Below, piece after piece: positions 1-8,951 of a DNA stretch of 64,000 bases. Under the pieces are notes generated by a model. The model was not told the origin of the DNA. It worked only from the letters and a program-made list of their open reading frames with translations, and searched no databases. The position numbers and the translations under genes were made by a program. This DNA comes from Xylanibacter oryzae DSM 17970 (lineage in GTDB: Bacteria; Bacteroidota; Bacteroidia; Bacteroidales; Bacteroidaceae). The stretch is taken from the NCBI RefSeq assembly GCF_000585355.1, contig NZ_KK073873.1:2771703-2835702 (forward strand), read 5' to 3'. Position 1 is the first letter of the stretch. Each line of letters opens with the position of its first letter.

Positions 1-437
1 TAATTATCTTTTTTACTACTCCACATATCCTCAACAACAGCAACCGGAAAATCAGATATATCCATTTTCCACAAGGATTCTAAGGAACTGTCTACTATAA
101 GATCACAGTCCAAATATAAGACTTTGGTTATCTTAGATGGCAGAATATCAGCAATGAATAGCCGGCAATTAGCTGCCTGTGATATATGACTATTTTCATG
201 TTGTGGAATTTTTTTTAATGATTCTGAGTCTATGGTATAAAAGAATAATCCTTGGTTATATTTTATCTCGACTAATTCTTTTATATCACTAATAACGGAA
301 TCAATCAAACCTTCAGAAATAATATGAATACAGAATTTGTTATTTCTGTTGTTTTCAAAAATTGAACATAACATAGTGCAACAATGCATCACGTATATAG
401 AATCCATATTTAAGGCTATATTTATAGCTTCATCCAT
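1..437 (-). CDS. Glycosyltransferase family 8 protein, 3' part outside window
   Basis: This is the N-terminal 145 or so residues of a GT8-type retaining glycosyltransferase; the gene runs off the left edge. The ATG at 437 opens a frame beginning MDEAINIALNMDSIYVMHC, the usual GT8 opening. Near residue 125 is YLDCDLIVDSSLESLW, with the DxD motif that binds Mn2+ and the nucleotide sugar. GT8 enzymes of this kind add galactose or glucose to LPS core or surface polysaccharide. Neighbours on the same strand are three GT2 genes, so a role in the same glycan is inferred. Sugar and acceptor cannot be read from the sequence. Confidence 0.8.
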   Translation of the reverse strand, partial: MDEAINIALNMDSIYVMHCCTMLCSIFENNRNNKFCIHIISEGLIDSVISDIKELVEIKYNQGLFFYTIDSESLKKIPQHENSHISQAANCRLFIADILPSKITKVLYLDCDLIVDSSLESLWKMDISDFPVAVVEDMWSSKKDN

Positions 438-457
438 TTATGTTGTTTTTTGTATTG

Positions 458-465
458 CAAATTTA
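458..465 (-). promoter_or_regulatory. Possible -7 box for the GT8 gene
   Basis: The minus strand reads TAAATTTG, which fits the Bacteroidetes -7 consensus TAnnTTTG and lies about 20 nt upstream of the ATG at 437. No good TTTG -33 box sits at 19-21 bp, so support is partial. Confidence 0.35.
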
Positions 466-725
466 CAAATAAATAATTGATTAATTAAACTATTAATAAA
501 AAACATTGCCTTTGTGCTATTAAAAATAGTATATTAAATATAAGATGAAGTCAGAAAGGTGTTTTTTGACTATTATTATACCAAACAATAATCATGCAGA
601 TTCTTTATAATCGTATGCAAATGATTGCAAATAAAGTGTATATTATAACGATGCCTTTTATCTATATAAATGGTAAAAAGCAACGCCCAAAGATATCATC
701 CGTGCGCATTGTTTACTAGAATAAT

Positions 726-869
726 TTATACAGTGTACCTGCTAATTATATCACCGAAATTCCACAAACGAATCAGAATATGGTTCTCTTCGTTATATTC
801 TATAAAGCTAACCGTAACTACATAGCCTTTTGACGGCCTTTTTGGGATAGGAGCATTGGAACTCATCAT
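726..869 (-). CDS. Possible 47-residue ORF in the 438-1003 gap
   Basis: The roughly 570-bp gap between the GT8 and first GT2 genes holds one short minus-strand frame. It starts MMSSNAPIPKRPSKGY and ends in a charged and aromatic stretch (EENHILIRLWNFG). Its composition looks more protein-like than the surrounding AT-rich DNA. I recognise no family and see no clear ribosome binding site. It may be a real small gene, a gene remnant or chance. Nothing else in this gap could be supported. Confidence 0.2.
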   Translation of the reverse strand: MMSSNAPIPKRPSKGYVVTVSFIEYNEENHILIRLWNFGDIISRYTV

Positions 870-1003
870 AGATAGGATAATACTATTCTGCAAACGGCTT
901 ATTATAAACTTTCATATATTTGCAGTACTACTTCGTGGTATATATTAGTATAGCAAAATAGTCCATTCCTAAAAGTTTTTTGAAAGCGAAAATAAAAAGC
1001 CTT

Positions 1004-1972
1004 CTACTTTATTACCTTTTTTATTTTATTAATCAGATTATGTTTGCTCTTTCTGTATTTACACACTTCGTTATAGAATCCTAAGGTAGACAAAAAATAA
1101 CGTAAATTATGGCGTAATGAAGCATTGAATAATATTACTATTGTGTATTTTTTAAATTTTTCCCTGCATGATTTAAATTCGAAATCCCCAGCCCCAAAAG
1201 CTTGAGGCAATGCTTGCTTAAGGAAAAAATTTTTTATTCTTTTTCGCGGGATTATATCCAAAAATCTATTTTGAAATACTGGAATACTGTCTAAATAAAT
1301 TTCGTAGCGCCCTGGTTTCGTTTTTGTCAAAGATGATTCGTTGCATAAATTGTAATGATAGAACGCTTTTGGAAAATGTGAAACTTTTATATTTTCCTTT
1401 AGCAACGCTCCAATAAAATATAGGTCTTCCCAATGATTAAGCCCTTCTTTAAAAGTCACTCCATATGCTTGAATAATATCTCTTCTTATTATTCTGTTCC
1501 AGCAACTGGCAGCAAGTCGAAAATAAAACATATCTAGTAGAATATTAACGTTACCTTCTTTTGATGGTTTCTGTGACTCGTAAGTCGTTTTATTTCCATG
1601 TTCTCTATAAAAATCACAAAATAGCATATCAGAATTTTCTTGTTCTGCCTTTTTCACCATTTCTTCATAGGCATTACTTTCGATCCAATCATCAGGATCT
1701 ACATAAGTTATATATTCACCAATAGCATTATCAAGTCCTTTTTGTCTTGCACAACCAACCCCAGAATTCTTTTGATGTATAACTTTCACCCGACAATCAT
1801 TTTTGGCATATTCGTTGCATATTTCTCCAGAAGCGTCTGTGCTGCCATCATTGATAAGAATAAGCTCATAATCAGTAAATGTCTGATTAAGAATGCTTTT
1901 TATACAACAAATTAGATATTTTTCCAGATTAAATATTGGGACTATTATTGATAATTTAGGTGTAGTATTCAT
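1004..1972 (-). CDS. Glycosyltransferase family 2 protein
   Basis: An inverting GT-A fold glycosyltransferase of about 322 residues that would act on the cytoplasmic face of the inner membrane. The N-terminus has LSIIVPIFN (residues 7-15), INDGSTD near 40-46 for nucleotide-sugar binding, and YVDPDDW near 90-96 carrying the metal-binding DxD. HWED further on is a candidate catalytic-base region. The ATG at 1972 is preferred to an in-frame TTG three codons upstream because the conserved beta strand follows it directly. It is last of three same-strand GT2 genes (24-nt gap from the one before). Donor and acceptor are unknown; a surface polysaccharide or LPS role is inferred from context. Confidence 0.85.
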   Translation of the reverse strand: MNTTPKLSIIVPIFNLEKYLICCIKSILNQTFTDYELILINDGSTDASGEICNEYAKNDCRVKVIHQKNSGVGCARQKGLDNAIGEYITYVDPDDWIESNAYEEMVKKAEQENSDMLFCDFYREHGNKTTYESQKPSKEGNVNILLDMFYFRLAASCWNRIIRRDIIQAYGVTFKEGLNHWEDLYFIGALLKENIKVSHFPKAFYHYNLCNESSLTKTKPGRYEIYLDSIPVFQNRFLDIIPRKRIKNFFLKQALPQAFGAGDFEFKSCREKFKKYTIVILFNASLRHNLRYFLSTLGFYNEVCKYRKSKHNLINKIKKVIK

Positions 1973-1996
1973 GTTTTGCAAGATAGATAAATGATA

Positions 1997-3022
1997 TTAT
2001 TTATATTTTTTATATTTTTTATATGTGGAAATTATGAATCCTAGTCTTCGACTATTATGCTTACGCCTCCAAATCTTAATATAATGGAAACTAAAAAGAG
2101 GTGCACTAAGTAAAATTTTATTCAATTTTTTATAAAGACTAGAATCATACTTATGGATTCCATCATCAAGAATTTGAAGTTGATTTATATCCAAACATTT
2201 ATTTAGAACAATAAAGTCTTTATAGTTATGTCTTATTCTATTATATAATTTAGTATTCAGATAATCTTTTATTTCATATGGTATTTTTTCGTTCCGCAAT
2301 GATGAGTTAGCAATAAGTAATGAGCAAGATACCTTTATGTTATCCATAGAGTGTAATTTCTCAACTTCAGAATTTACAGATTGTCCTTCTCTATTAAGCG
2401 TATAAAGATATATAGGCTTCTTAATATAGTATACTTTCCTAACTGTAGATATAGGTAAGAATATCCATTCATTATCAGTATAAAATATGCCTTCACTTTG
2501 CTTATAGCCTATCTTCAATAAGTTTTCAAGTTTATATGTTACAGAATGCATCATTATTTTGGCAACATCCCTATTATTAGTTATTTCAGTAAAATTAAGA
2601 ACAGAATCCTTTTGCAAGTTAAATGATTCAATTTCATCTTTTCCGACGCCATAAACTCTTACGAAGTCTGTTAGAATCATATCTACGTCTATATTAGCAA
2701 GAACGCCAACCATTAAATTAAAATTGCTGCTGTTAAAAGCATCATCAGCATCTAATATCTTAATATATTTCCCTGTCGCAACCTTTAATGCAGCATTTAT
2801 GCATGAACCATAATTGCCGTTCGGTTTATCAATTATAATAAATGTGCTAGGATACATACTTGCATATTTTTGTGCAATAGTCAAAGAACTATCTTTACTA
2901 CCATCGTTAACTATTAGGACCTCTATGTCATCTTCTCTTTCTATAAGTAGTGAAGAAAGGCATCTGTCAAGATACTTTTCCATATTATATGTAGGGATAA
3001 CGATAGAAATAGTTTTATTCAT
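1997..3022 (-). CDS. Glycosyltransferase family 2 protein
   Basis: A 341-residue GT2 enzyme. It shows SIVIPTYNMEKYLDRCL at residues 6-22, VNDGSKDSS near 38-46 and ILDADDAF near 89-96, which supplies the DxD metal site. The C-terminal third is rich in Lys, Tyr and Arg and may contact membrane or the acceptor lipid. It starts only 4 nt after the stop of the preceding gene (3027-3818), so the two are almost certainly co-transcribed and probably translationally coupled. It likely adds one sugar to the same glycan as its neighbours; the specific sugar cannot be assigned. Confidence 0.85.
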   Translation of the reverse strand: MNKTISIVIPTYNMEKYLDRCLSSLLIEREDDIEVLIVNDGSKDSSLTIAQKYASMYPSTFIIIDKPNGNYGSCINAALKVATGKYIKILDADDAFNSSNFNLMVGVLANIDVDMILTDFVRVYGVGKDEIESFNLQKDSVLNFTEITNNRDVAKIMMHSVTYKLENLLKIGYKQSEGIFYTDNEWIFLPISTVRKVYYIKKPIYLYTLNREGQSVNSEVEKLHSMDNIKVSCSLLIANSSLRNEKIPYEIKDYLNTKLYNRIRHNYKDFIVLNKCLDINQLQILDDGIHKYDSSLYKKLNKILLSAPLFSFHYIKIWRRKHNSRRLGFIISTYKKYKKYK

Positions 3023-3026
3023 AATT

Positions 3027-3818
3027 TTATTTTTTAGATATTTTTTTTAAACCACTAATACAAAATTTTCTAGAAAGGTCTCCATAGAGGGCATTTGAAT
3101 TTTTAATAGTTATATTTAGCCTTTTGTGTTCAAGGTGATATTCTATAGCGCGGAATTTGGCGTAACGTCGCTTTATTCCTATATTTTGCAAACGATTGAA
3201 AATATCATAATCTTCACATCCATATCCAACCATATCCTCATCGAATCCATTTATCTTTTCAAAGTCTTTGTAAAACATAGCCATATTAGCTCCGCGCCCA
3301 TAGAATTTCTTCCATGAATACAAATACTTTGTAATGAAATGGAAAGATGGTAGATGTAAAGCATTTGTTTTTCTACTAACACCTTTATTGAAAATTCCCA
3401 CATTAATGCTATGATTCATTATCATATAGCGTGTCATTAATTTACTAAGCTTAGCACGACTACCAATAACAAAGCACCCTTGTTTAGCAATATTTTCATG
3501 ATCAGCTACAAAGCGTCTATCTAGTATGATGTCTCCATCAATAAAAATTAGATACTCTCCTGTGCAAAACTCTTTAATTGCGTCATTATGTATTTTGGCT
3601 TTACGGAATCCTTCGTCTTTATGCCAAGCATGGTATAAAGGGCATGGAAAAGAACATGAAAATTGTTTTATAAGATTAAATGTTTCTGGATCTGAGCCAT
3701 CATCAGCTATTATTACTTCGTCTGGTATACGGCTCTGATTAAGAACACTCATCAGGCATAGTCTAAGCGCACCTACTCTGTTATATGTAGAAATAATCAA
3801 GGATATTTTCATAATCAT
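3027..3818 (-). CDS. Glycosyltransferase family 2 with galactosyltransferase-type C-terminal motif
   Basis: A 263-residue GT2 enzyme. The N-terminal half has SLIISTYNRVGALRLCL, IADDGSDPE and IFIDGDIIL (residues 92-100), which carries the metal-binding DxD. Around residue 200 is GYGCEDYDIFNRL, resembling the GxGxEDxD motif of the Glyco_transf_7C domain found in beta-galactosyl and N-acetylgalactosaminyl transferases. That suggests a Gal or GalNAc donor, as inference only. It is the first gene of the three-GT2 minus-strand run. The ATG at 3818 is used; a second in-frame ATG lies two codons in and cannot be excluded. Confidence 0.85.
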   Translation of the reverse strand: MIMKISLIISTYNRVGALRLCLMSVLNQSRIPDEVIIADDGSDPETFNLIKQFSCSFPCPLYHAWHKDEGFRKAKIHNDAIKEFCTGEYLIFIDGDIILDRRFVADHENIAKQGCFVIGSRAKLSKLMTRYMIMNHSINVGIFNKGVSRKTNALHLPSFHFITKYLYSWKKFYGRGANMAMFYKDFEKINGFDEDMVGYGCEDYDIFNRLQNIGIKRRYAKFRAIEYHLEHKRLNITIKNSNALYGDLSRKFCISGLKKISKK

Positions 3819-4029
3819 GTTTATTTATATCTTTATATATAAATCTATTTTATTGTAAATATTGCATGTCAGAGTAACTTTTAAATTTTATATGCGGTTT
3901 CATAAATACGCTTATTTTCAAAATCGTAATATCATTTCATTGATTTATTTGTATACTATTGTAACAAGGAAAGGAGCCCTTATTTAATCATATTATATAT
4001 TTATTGTTTACACTTACAAAACTAAGTTA

Positions 4030-4061
4030 CAAAGATATATATAATATCGAGCAATGACAAT
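4030..4061 (-). promoter_or_regulatory. Candidate promoter for the GT2 run, within the 3819-4254 gap
   Basis: On the minus strand a perfect -7 box TATCTTTG (4030-4037) is preceded at 20 bp by ATTG (4058-4061), a weak -33 element. It would give a leader of about 205 nt before the ATG at 3818. Apart from this and the plus-strand promoter near 4219, I see nothing in the AT-rich 3819-4254 gap. Confidence 0.4.
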
Positions 4062-4218
4062 AAAACCATGTTAAATTATGGAAATATTTAATATTAAAAT
4101 GATGTATTTGCCAACTCATACTAAAAAATAACCTACTAATATATAAAAATGTAAATAACATAAATAAGGTGTGGAAATGAACTCTTAAATTATTTGTGTA
4201 ACTTTGATGCTTTAAAAA

Positions 4219-4249
4219 TTTGGGTGATAAATATTTATTTGTAACTTTG
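4219..4249 (+). promoter_or_regulatory. Bacteroidetes-type promoter next to the start codon
   Basis: TTTG (4219-4222), a 19-bp spacer, then TAACTTTG (4242-4249) match the -33/-7 consensus. Only 5 nt separate the -7 box from the ATG at 4255, predicting a leaderless or nearly leaderless mRNA. A second TAACTTTG lies at 4199-4206 without a good -33 box; the two copies share a TTATTTGT context and look duplicated. Confidence 0.65.
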
Positions 4250-4254
4250 CGGTT

Positions 4255-5034
4255 ATGAACGAAGGAAACAAAATTTCTGTTGTCATTAATACATATAATG
4301 CAGAAGAATATTTAGTCAAAGTGCTTGAAGCAGTAAAGAACTTTGATGAGATTGTATTATGTGATATGGAGAGTACTGATCATACATGTGAAATCGCAAA
4401 GAAATATGGATGTCGTATAGTAACTTTTCCGAAAGGAAATATTACAATAGTAGAACCTGCAAGGACATTTGCTATTGAGTCCGCTCTATATAAATGGATA
4501 TTATTAATTGATGCAGATGAAATAGTAACTCCAGAATTACATGATTATTTATATGCCAAAATAGCAGAAAAGAATTGCCCAGAAGGTCTTTTTATCCATA
4601 GAAAAAATAAATTTATGGGTAGATTTGTTCATTCTTCTCCTGACTATCAATTAAGATTCTTTATTCGTGAAGGGACGGTATGGCCACCATACATACATAC
4701 AATACCTATAATTCAAGGTAGAACAGCTAAGATACCTTTAAAAAAGGAAAATGTACATTTAATACATCTTGCTGATGAGGATATTAAAGGCTATATTGAA
4801 AAAATGGACAGATATACAGATATGGAAGTTGAAAGAAAGGCAATGAGAAAACATTATGGTATTAAGGCTATACTATTTCGTCCTATATGGTTTTTCTTTC
4901 GTACCTATTTTATTAACGGAGGTTTCAAAGATGGGATACGTGGATTAATAAGATGTGTACTAAGTGCAACATACCAATTTGTTTTTATCTCAAAAGTAAT
5001 AGAGAAACGATATAAAGGTAGAATAAATTTATGA
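4255..5034 (+). CDS. LPS-core-type glycosyltransferase family 2 (WaaE/LgtF-like)
   Basis: A 259-residue GT2 of the type that adds glucose or another hexose to the inner core of LPS. It shows KISVVINTYNAEEYL at residues 6-20, DEIVLCDMESTD near 31-42 instead of the usual NDGS, and WILLIDADEIVTP near 81-93, which is typical of the WaaE/KdtX/LgtF subgroup. The C-terminal quarter has an aromatic stretch (FRPIWFFFRTYF) that may bind the membrane. The stop overlaps the next start (ATGA), so it is translationally coupled to the kinase gene. The conserved first strand begins within six residues of the ATG, so the start is firm despite the absence of a leader. Confidence 0.8.
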   Translation: MNEGNKISVVINTYNAEEYLVKVLEAVKNFDEIVLCDMESTDHTCEIAKKYGCRIVTFPKGNITIVEPARTFAIESALYKWILLIDADEIVTPELHDYLYAKIAEKNCPEGLFIHRKNKFMGRFVHSSPDYQLRFFIREGTVWPPYIHTIPIIQGRTAKIPLKKENVHLIHLADEDIKGYIEKMDRYTDMEVERKAMRKHYGIKAILFRPIWFFFRTYFINGGFKDGIRGLIRCVLSATYQFVFISKVIEKRYKGRINL

Positions 5035-5792
5035 GAAAACAAATAATAGTATCAGCTGATTATAATGGCTATGAGTCCTTCATAAGTGATATACCTGAAT
5101 TATTCCGTAATGAACAAGGAAAAGTTATATATAATGGGCGCAATCAGATAAGGAGTTTTAATGATGGTCCTAAAAAAATGATTGTAAAGCGTTTCAAAAA
5201 GCCTGATATAGTAAAGAAAATAATTTATTCGTTCTTTAGGAAAAATAAAGCTGAAAAAGCTTATATAAATGCATTTGAAATTTTAAAAAGAGGTTTTAAT
5301 ACTCCAAGACCTGTCGCATATATAAAGGAGAATAAAGATGGACTGTTGAATTATGTTTATTATGTATGTGAATATACTGATTATGAGCCTATTAAAGATT
5401 ATTTGAATTGTGATAATTCTTTTGATAAAAATTTAGCTGTTGCTTTTGGAATATATGTAGCAGAATTACATAAAAAAGGTATTATTCATAACGATCTAAA
5501 TTGTACAAATGTATTATTTAAGAAAACTAATGAGAAATATTTATTTACTTTGATTGATATTAATCGTATGCAATTTAAGAAAGAAGGCATAAATTTTTCT
5601 AAATATGACTGTTTGGATAATCTTACAAAGTTCTCAGAATTTGATGATGCTTATAAAACTGTTTTAGATGGGTATATCAATGCTAGAGGTTGGACAGGAT
5701 ATGTTGATGAAGCAATAAAAATAAAACTACGTCATGATATTCGTTGGAAAAGGAAGAAACGAATAACAGGATTATTTAAGAAACGAATATAA
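5031..5792 (+). CDS. Lipopolysaccharide kinase family protein (KdkA/WaaP-like)
   Basis: A 253-residue small protein-kinase-fold enzyme that probably phosphorylates a Kdo or heptose of the LPS core, using ATP in the cytoplasm. The catalytic loop reads GIIHNDLNCTNVLF (residues 150-163), with catalytic Asp155 and metal-binding Asn160. The DFG-equivalent is LIDINRM near 174-180. Single-Kdo LPS of Bacteroidetes often carries a phosphate placed by such kinases, and the coupling to an LPS-core GT2 by an ATGA overlap supports this job. The substrate itself is inference. Confidence 0.8.
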   Translation: MRKQIIVSADYNGYESFISDIPELFRNEQGKVIYNGRNQIRSFNDGPKKMIVKRFKKPDIVKKIIYSFFRKNKAEKAYINAFEILKRGFNTPRPVAYIKENKDGLLNYVYYVCEYTDYEPIKDYLNCDNSFDKNLAVAFGIYVAELHKKGIIHNDLNCTNVLFKKTNEKYLFTLIDINRMQFKKEGINFSKYDCLDNLTKFSEFDDAYKTVLDGYINARGWTGYVDEAIKIKLRHDIRWKRKKRITGLFKKRI

Positions 5793-5829
5793 TCAATTAT
5801 ATAAACTAAGGTAATATATAGCCCATTAA

Positions 5830-6831
5830 CTATAAGTAGCTTTTAGCTTTTTTATATGCCTTTTTGAAAAAGGCACCATCATTTAGTTTGTCTTTAAATT
5901 CCATCACATTATTTTTAATGATCGAATAGTCTTGTAAAGACATGCTTTCTAGTCTTTCCGGAACTTCACGAAGAGAATTGACAGCAATACCTAAGTTGTT
6001 TGCCTTTATAAATGGCACCATTGCAGATTCTTCCGATAGTATCACAGGCAGCCCGCTACGCAAGTAGAATGATGTCTTGTGGGGATTGTTTATGCGTAGA
6101 TATTCACCCCAATTGCCACTGCATCCATCTATGTCATCACCATCCCATACCAGTCCCCAGTCTCCTGTTACTTCAGAGATGAATTTGTCAGACTCAACGA
6201 AACCAATATAATGCATATTTTTCCATTTTGAAGCTCTTTCCGTATCTATACCTCTGCCATAAAGATTAACTGTACAACCTTTAATATTATCATCTAACTT
6301 ATATAAGAAAGCATTTTTACGTGCTGATATACTGCCTGCATAGACGATGCGTGAAGGAGGGTTGCCTATTGCATAGGACGTAGGTTGACTATTACTTATA
6401 TAGTCAAAGATATCCAGATTAGTAAGAGGTACTTTGCAACCATGATTAACCAACCATTTATTCATTGCACAGTTATGTACAATGATAGAATCAGTTAGTG
6501 ATAGCTTTTTTATTTCCTGCTCTGCTGTAAGCTTGTGTCTGCGGAATGTTCCCAAATCATGTATAAGTGTAATTGTTTTTGCCCCTTTTAGATGAGCGAT
6601 CCGGCAAATCACCTTATAGTATTTTTTGAATGGATATTGTATAAGAAGTACATCCCCTTTATTAAGTATGAATGGTAGCTTGGCAATACTGAATGTTTTA
6701 GCTATAAATGTGCTTATTTTACTTTTACTTTTGACTTTAAATGAAAGGTCTCTAAAACCCATTCTATCCATTAAAGCGTCAATATGTTCTTTGGCTGTAT
6801 TGCCTGTTGGTACTCCTATAAAACAATTCAT
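5830..6831 (-). CDS. Probable galactofuranosyltransferase (GT-B type)
   Basis: A 333-residue protein resembling bacterial beta-1,6-galactofuranosyltransferases. It opens MNCFIGVPTGNTAKEHID, then VLLIQYPFKKYY, TITLIHDLGTFRRHK and a C-terminal nucleotide-sugar region with YAGSISARKNAF, GDDIDGCSGNWGEYLRIN and NPHKTSFYLRSGLPVI. The strongest functional clue is position: it lies 23 nt downstream of glf, which makes UDP-Galf, the donor such an enzyme needs. Together they suggest Galf in the LPS O-antigen or capsule. The family assignment rests on motif memory and context, so another GT-B specificity remains possible. It converges with the kinase gene at 5792. Confidence 0.65.
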   Translation of the reverse strand: MNCFIGVPTGNTAKEHIDALMDRMGFRDLSFKVKSKSKISTFIAKTFSIAKLPFILNKGDVLLIQYPFKKYYKVICRIAHLKGAKTITLIHDLGTFRRHKLTAEQEIKKLSLTDSIIVHNCAMNKWLVNHGCKVPLTNLDIFDYISNSQPTSYAIGNPPSRIVYAGSISARKNAFLYKLDDNIKGCTVNLYGRGIDTERASKWKNMHYIGFVESDKFISEVTGDWGLVWDGDDIDGCSGNWGEYLRINNPHKTSFYLRSGLPVILSEESAMVPFIKANNLGIAVNSLREVPERLESMSLQDYSIIKNNVMEFKDKLNDGAFFKKAYKKAKSYL

Positions 6832-6854
6832 ATTTGTATAATTGTATTCTTTAA

Positions 6855-7982
6855 CTACTTGAATATTTTTATTATCTTTTCGATAATTGGTGCCATGTCA
6901 TAATATTTATATTCTGCCAGTCTGCCACCGAAAATGATATTATTTTCTTTGTCAGCCAGTGATTTATATTTAGAATATAACATAGTGTTCTTCTCGTCAT
7001 TTACCGGATAATATGGTTCCATGCCATCTTTCCATTCTGTTGAGTATTCTTTTGATATCACAGTCTTGGGACATTTGTCAATATCCTCACCAAACATCTC
7101 AAAATGTTTATGCTCTATTATACGTGTATATGGAGTCTTTGAGTCGGTATAGTTGACAACCGCATTACCTTGGTAGTTGCTTGTGTTAAGAGTCTGCTCT
7201 TCGAAGCGTACAGTACGGTATTCCAGTTCTCCAAAGCAATAATCATAATACTCATCTATCTTACCTGTGAATATTATTTTCGATGCTATCGATTCCCAAT
7301 GAGAGCGGTTCTCAAAAAAGTCTGTACCGATACTTGTCTCAATATTTTCTAATAGGCCATCTATCAGTTTGTTGTAACCGCCAATCGGTATGCCTTGATA
7401 TTTATCGTTGAAGTAATTGTTGTCAAAGACTAACCTTACCGGCAATCTTTTAATGATGAAACTAGGCAAATCAGTGCACTTACGTCCCCATTGCTTTTCG
7501 GTGTATCCCTTAATTAGTTTCTCATATATATCTTTTCCAACTAGTAGCAATGCTTGCTCTTCAAGGTTTCTTGGTTTTGATATACCTTCCGCTTCCATTT
7601 TTGAGTTGATAGCAGATTTCTGTTCTTCAATCTTTGCCAGAGCCTCATTGGGCGTATTCACGCCCCACATCTGATGGAATGTATTCATGTTAAAAGGCAA
7701 GTTGTACAACTTACCATTATAATTAGCTATTGGAGAATTTGTGTATCTGTTGAATTCAACTATAGAATTTACAAAGTCCCATACCTTTTTGTTAGAGGTA
7801 TGGAATATATGTGCTCCATATTTATGTACATTTATTCCCTCAATATTTTCACAATATAAGTTGCCTCCAAGGTGCTGTCTTTTGTCTATCACGAGGCAAC
7901 GTTTTCCGGCCTTTTTTGCCATATAGGCAAACGTTGCGCCGTACAAACCGGCTCCTACTATTATATAATCGAATTCTTTCAT
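6855..7982 (-). CDS. glf: UDP-galactopyranose mutase
   Basis: A flavoenzyme of 375 residues that interconverts UDP-galactopyranose and UDP-galactofuranose in the cytoplasm through a flavin-sugar adduct. The N-terminus carries the FAD-binding IIVGAGLYGATFA (residues 7-19) and the conserved GGNLYCENIEGINVHKYGAH region with HIFHT. Later come WGRKCTDLPSFIIKRLP and IPIGGYNKLIDGLL, also characteristic of Glf. Length is normal for the bacterial family. It precedes the Galf-transferase-like gene, so the two probably form the Galf branch of the surface glycan pathway. Confidence 0.95.
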   Translation of the reverse strand: MKEFDYIIVGAGLYGATFAYMAKKAGKRCLVIDKRQHLGGNLYCENIEGINVHKYGAHIFHTSNKKVWDFVNSIVEFNRYTNSPIANYNGKLYNLPFNMNTFHQMWGVNTPNEALAKIEEQKSAINSKMEAEGISKPRNLEEQALLLVGKDIYEKLIKGYTEKQWGRKCTDLPSFIIKRLPVRLVFDNNYFNDKYQGIPIGGYNKLIDGLLENIETSIGTDFFENRSHWESIASKIIFTGKIDEYYDYCFGELEYRTVRFEEQTLNTSNYQGNAVVNYTDSKTPYTRIIEHKHFEMFGEDIDKCPKTVISKEYSTEWKDGMEPYYPVNDEKNTMLYSKYKSLADKENNIIFGGRLAEYKYYDMAPIIEKIIKIFK

Positions 7983-8042
7983 AATCTAGTATATAAGATT
8001 TAACATCGTCCTAATTGTATGTCAACTTCTCAAGGCAAGTCA

Positions 8043-8948
8043 TCATTGGTGAATCCTTTGATATTCTTCCCTTGTTCTTTTCCACCTGTTATGGCTCCAC
8101 AAGTAATACCTTGGATCACGATTTATAGTATCTTCTAGCATATTGAAGAAAGTTTTCGTCACTTCAAACTCGCCCATATTCTCAGGTTCTTTTGTTATAA
8201 GACGGAAAGTGCATATGTAATGTCCTCTTTTAGGCCTTTCCATATCAACATAGAATACAGCGTTTTTCATCTTTCTCATAATTCTCTCCCCACCCGTGAA
8301 AACAGGCGTGTCATGATTCATGAAGTTGAGCCACAAATGTATGTTTTCCCATTTGGGTGCCTGGTCAGATATGTAGCCAAACAGCGACATGCGGTTCTCC
8401 CTGCGATAGGTAAGCAGATGACGCAATATATCTTTCTTAGGTACGCAAACGCCTCCCATGCTCATACGTATTCTGATAAAAAGGCGGTCGAATATCTTGC
8501 TGTACAGCGGATGATATATCAGTCCCATAACAGCTTCTTTGTGTCGTGCAAATGATATTCCTATGGCAGATAACCATTCCCAATTGCAGTAATGCCCAAG
8601 TATAGCTGCACATGACTGTCCGTTGTCAAAACATTCTTCTAACTTTTCCACATTGCGGAATTCTATGTGCTTAAGCATTGTGGCTTTACTTATAGACAAC
8701 AGTTTGATAGTTTCTAGAAAGTAGTCGCACAGAAAATGATAGAAGCCTTTTTCTATACCCTTGCATTCCTTAGCTGATTTTTCGGGGAACGAAGTCGTTA
8801 TATTCTTTCTTACTATTTTTTTACGGTAACCCACTATGCTGTAAACCAGTATATAGAAGAAATCGGATATGACATAGAGCAACTTGAATGGCAAGAGAGA
8901 TACCAAGTAAAAGAAAGCATATACTATGTAATAAAAGACCTTTCCCAT
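8043..8948 (-). CDS. Lipid A biosynthesis acyltransferase family (LpxL/HtrB-like)
   Basis: A 301-residue inner-membrane acyltransferase of the family that transfers a secondary acyl chain to lipid A. An N-terminal hydrophobic helix (about residues 4-38) anchors it. The catalytic HX4E motif is GHYCNWEW, with His119 and Glu124. Further support comes from YISDQAP, a conserved block near residue 190, and TPVFTGGERIMRK. It lies 3 nt after the ABC exporter stop, which fits a pair that finishes and flips a lipid-linked product. Some Bacteroidetes members of this family may acylate other lipids, so the exact substrate is inferred. Confidence 0.8.
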   Translation of the reverse strand: MGKVFYYIVYAFFYLVSLLPFKLLYVISDFFYILVYSIVGYRKKIVRKNITTSFPEKSAKECKGIEKGFYHFLCDYFLETIKLLSISKATMLKHIEFRNVEKLEECFDNGQSCAAILGHYCNWEWLSAIGISFARHKEAVMGLIYHPLYSKIFDRLFIRIRMSMGGVCVPKKDILRHLLTYRRENRMSLFGYISDQAPKWENIHLWLNFMNHDTPVFTGGERIMRKMKNAVFYVDMERPKRGHYICTFRLITKEPENMGEFEVTKTFFNMLEDTINRDPRYYLWSHNRWKRTREEYQRIHQ

Positions 8949-8951
8949 AAC

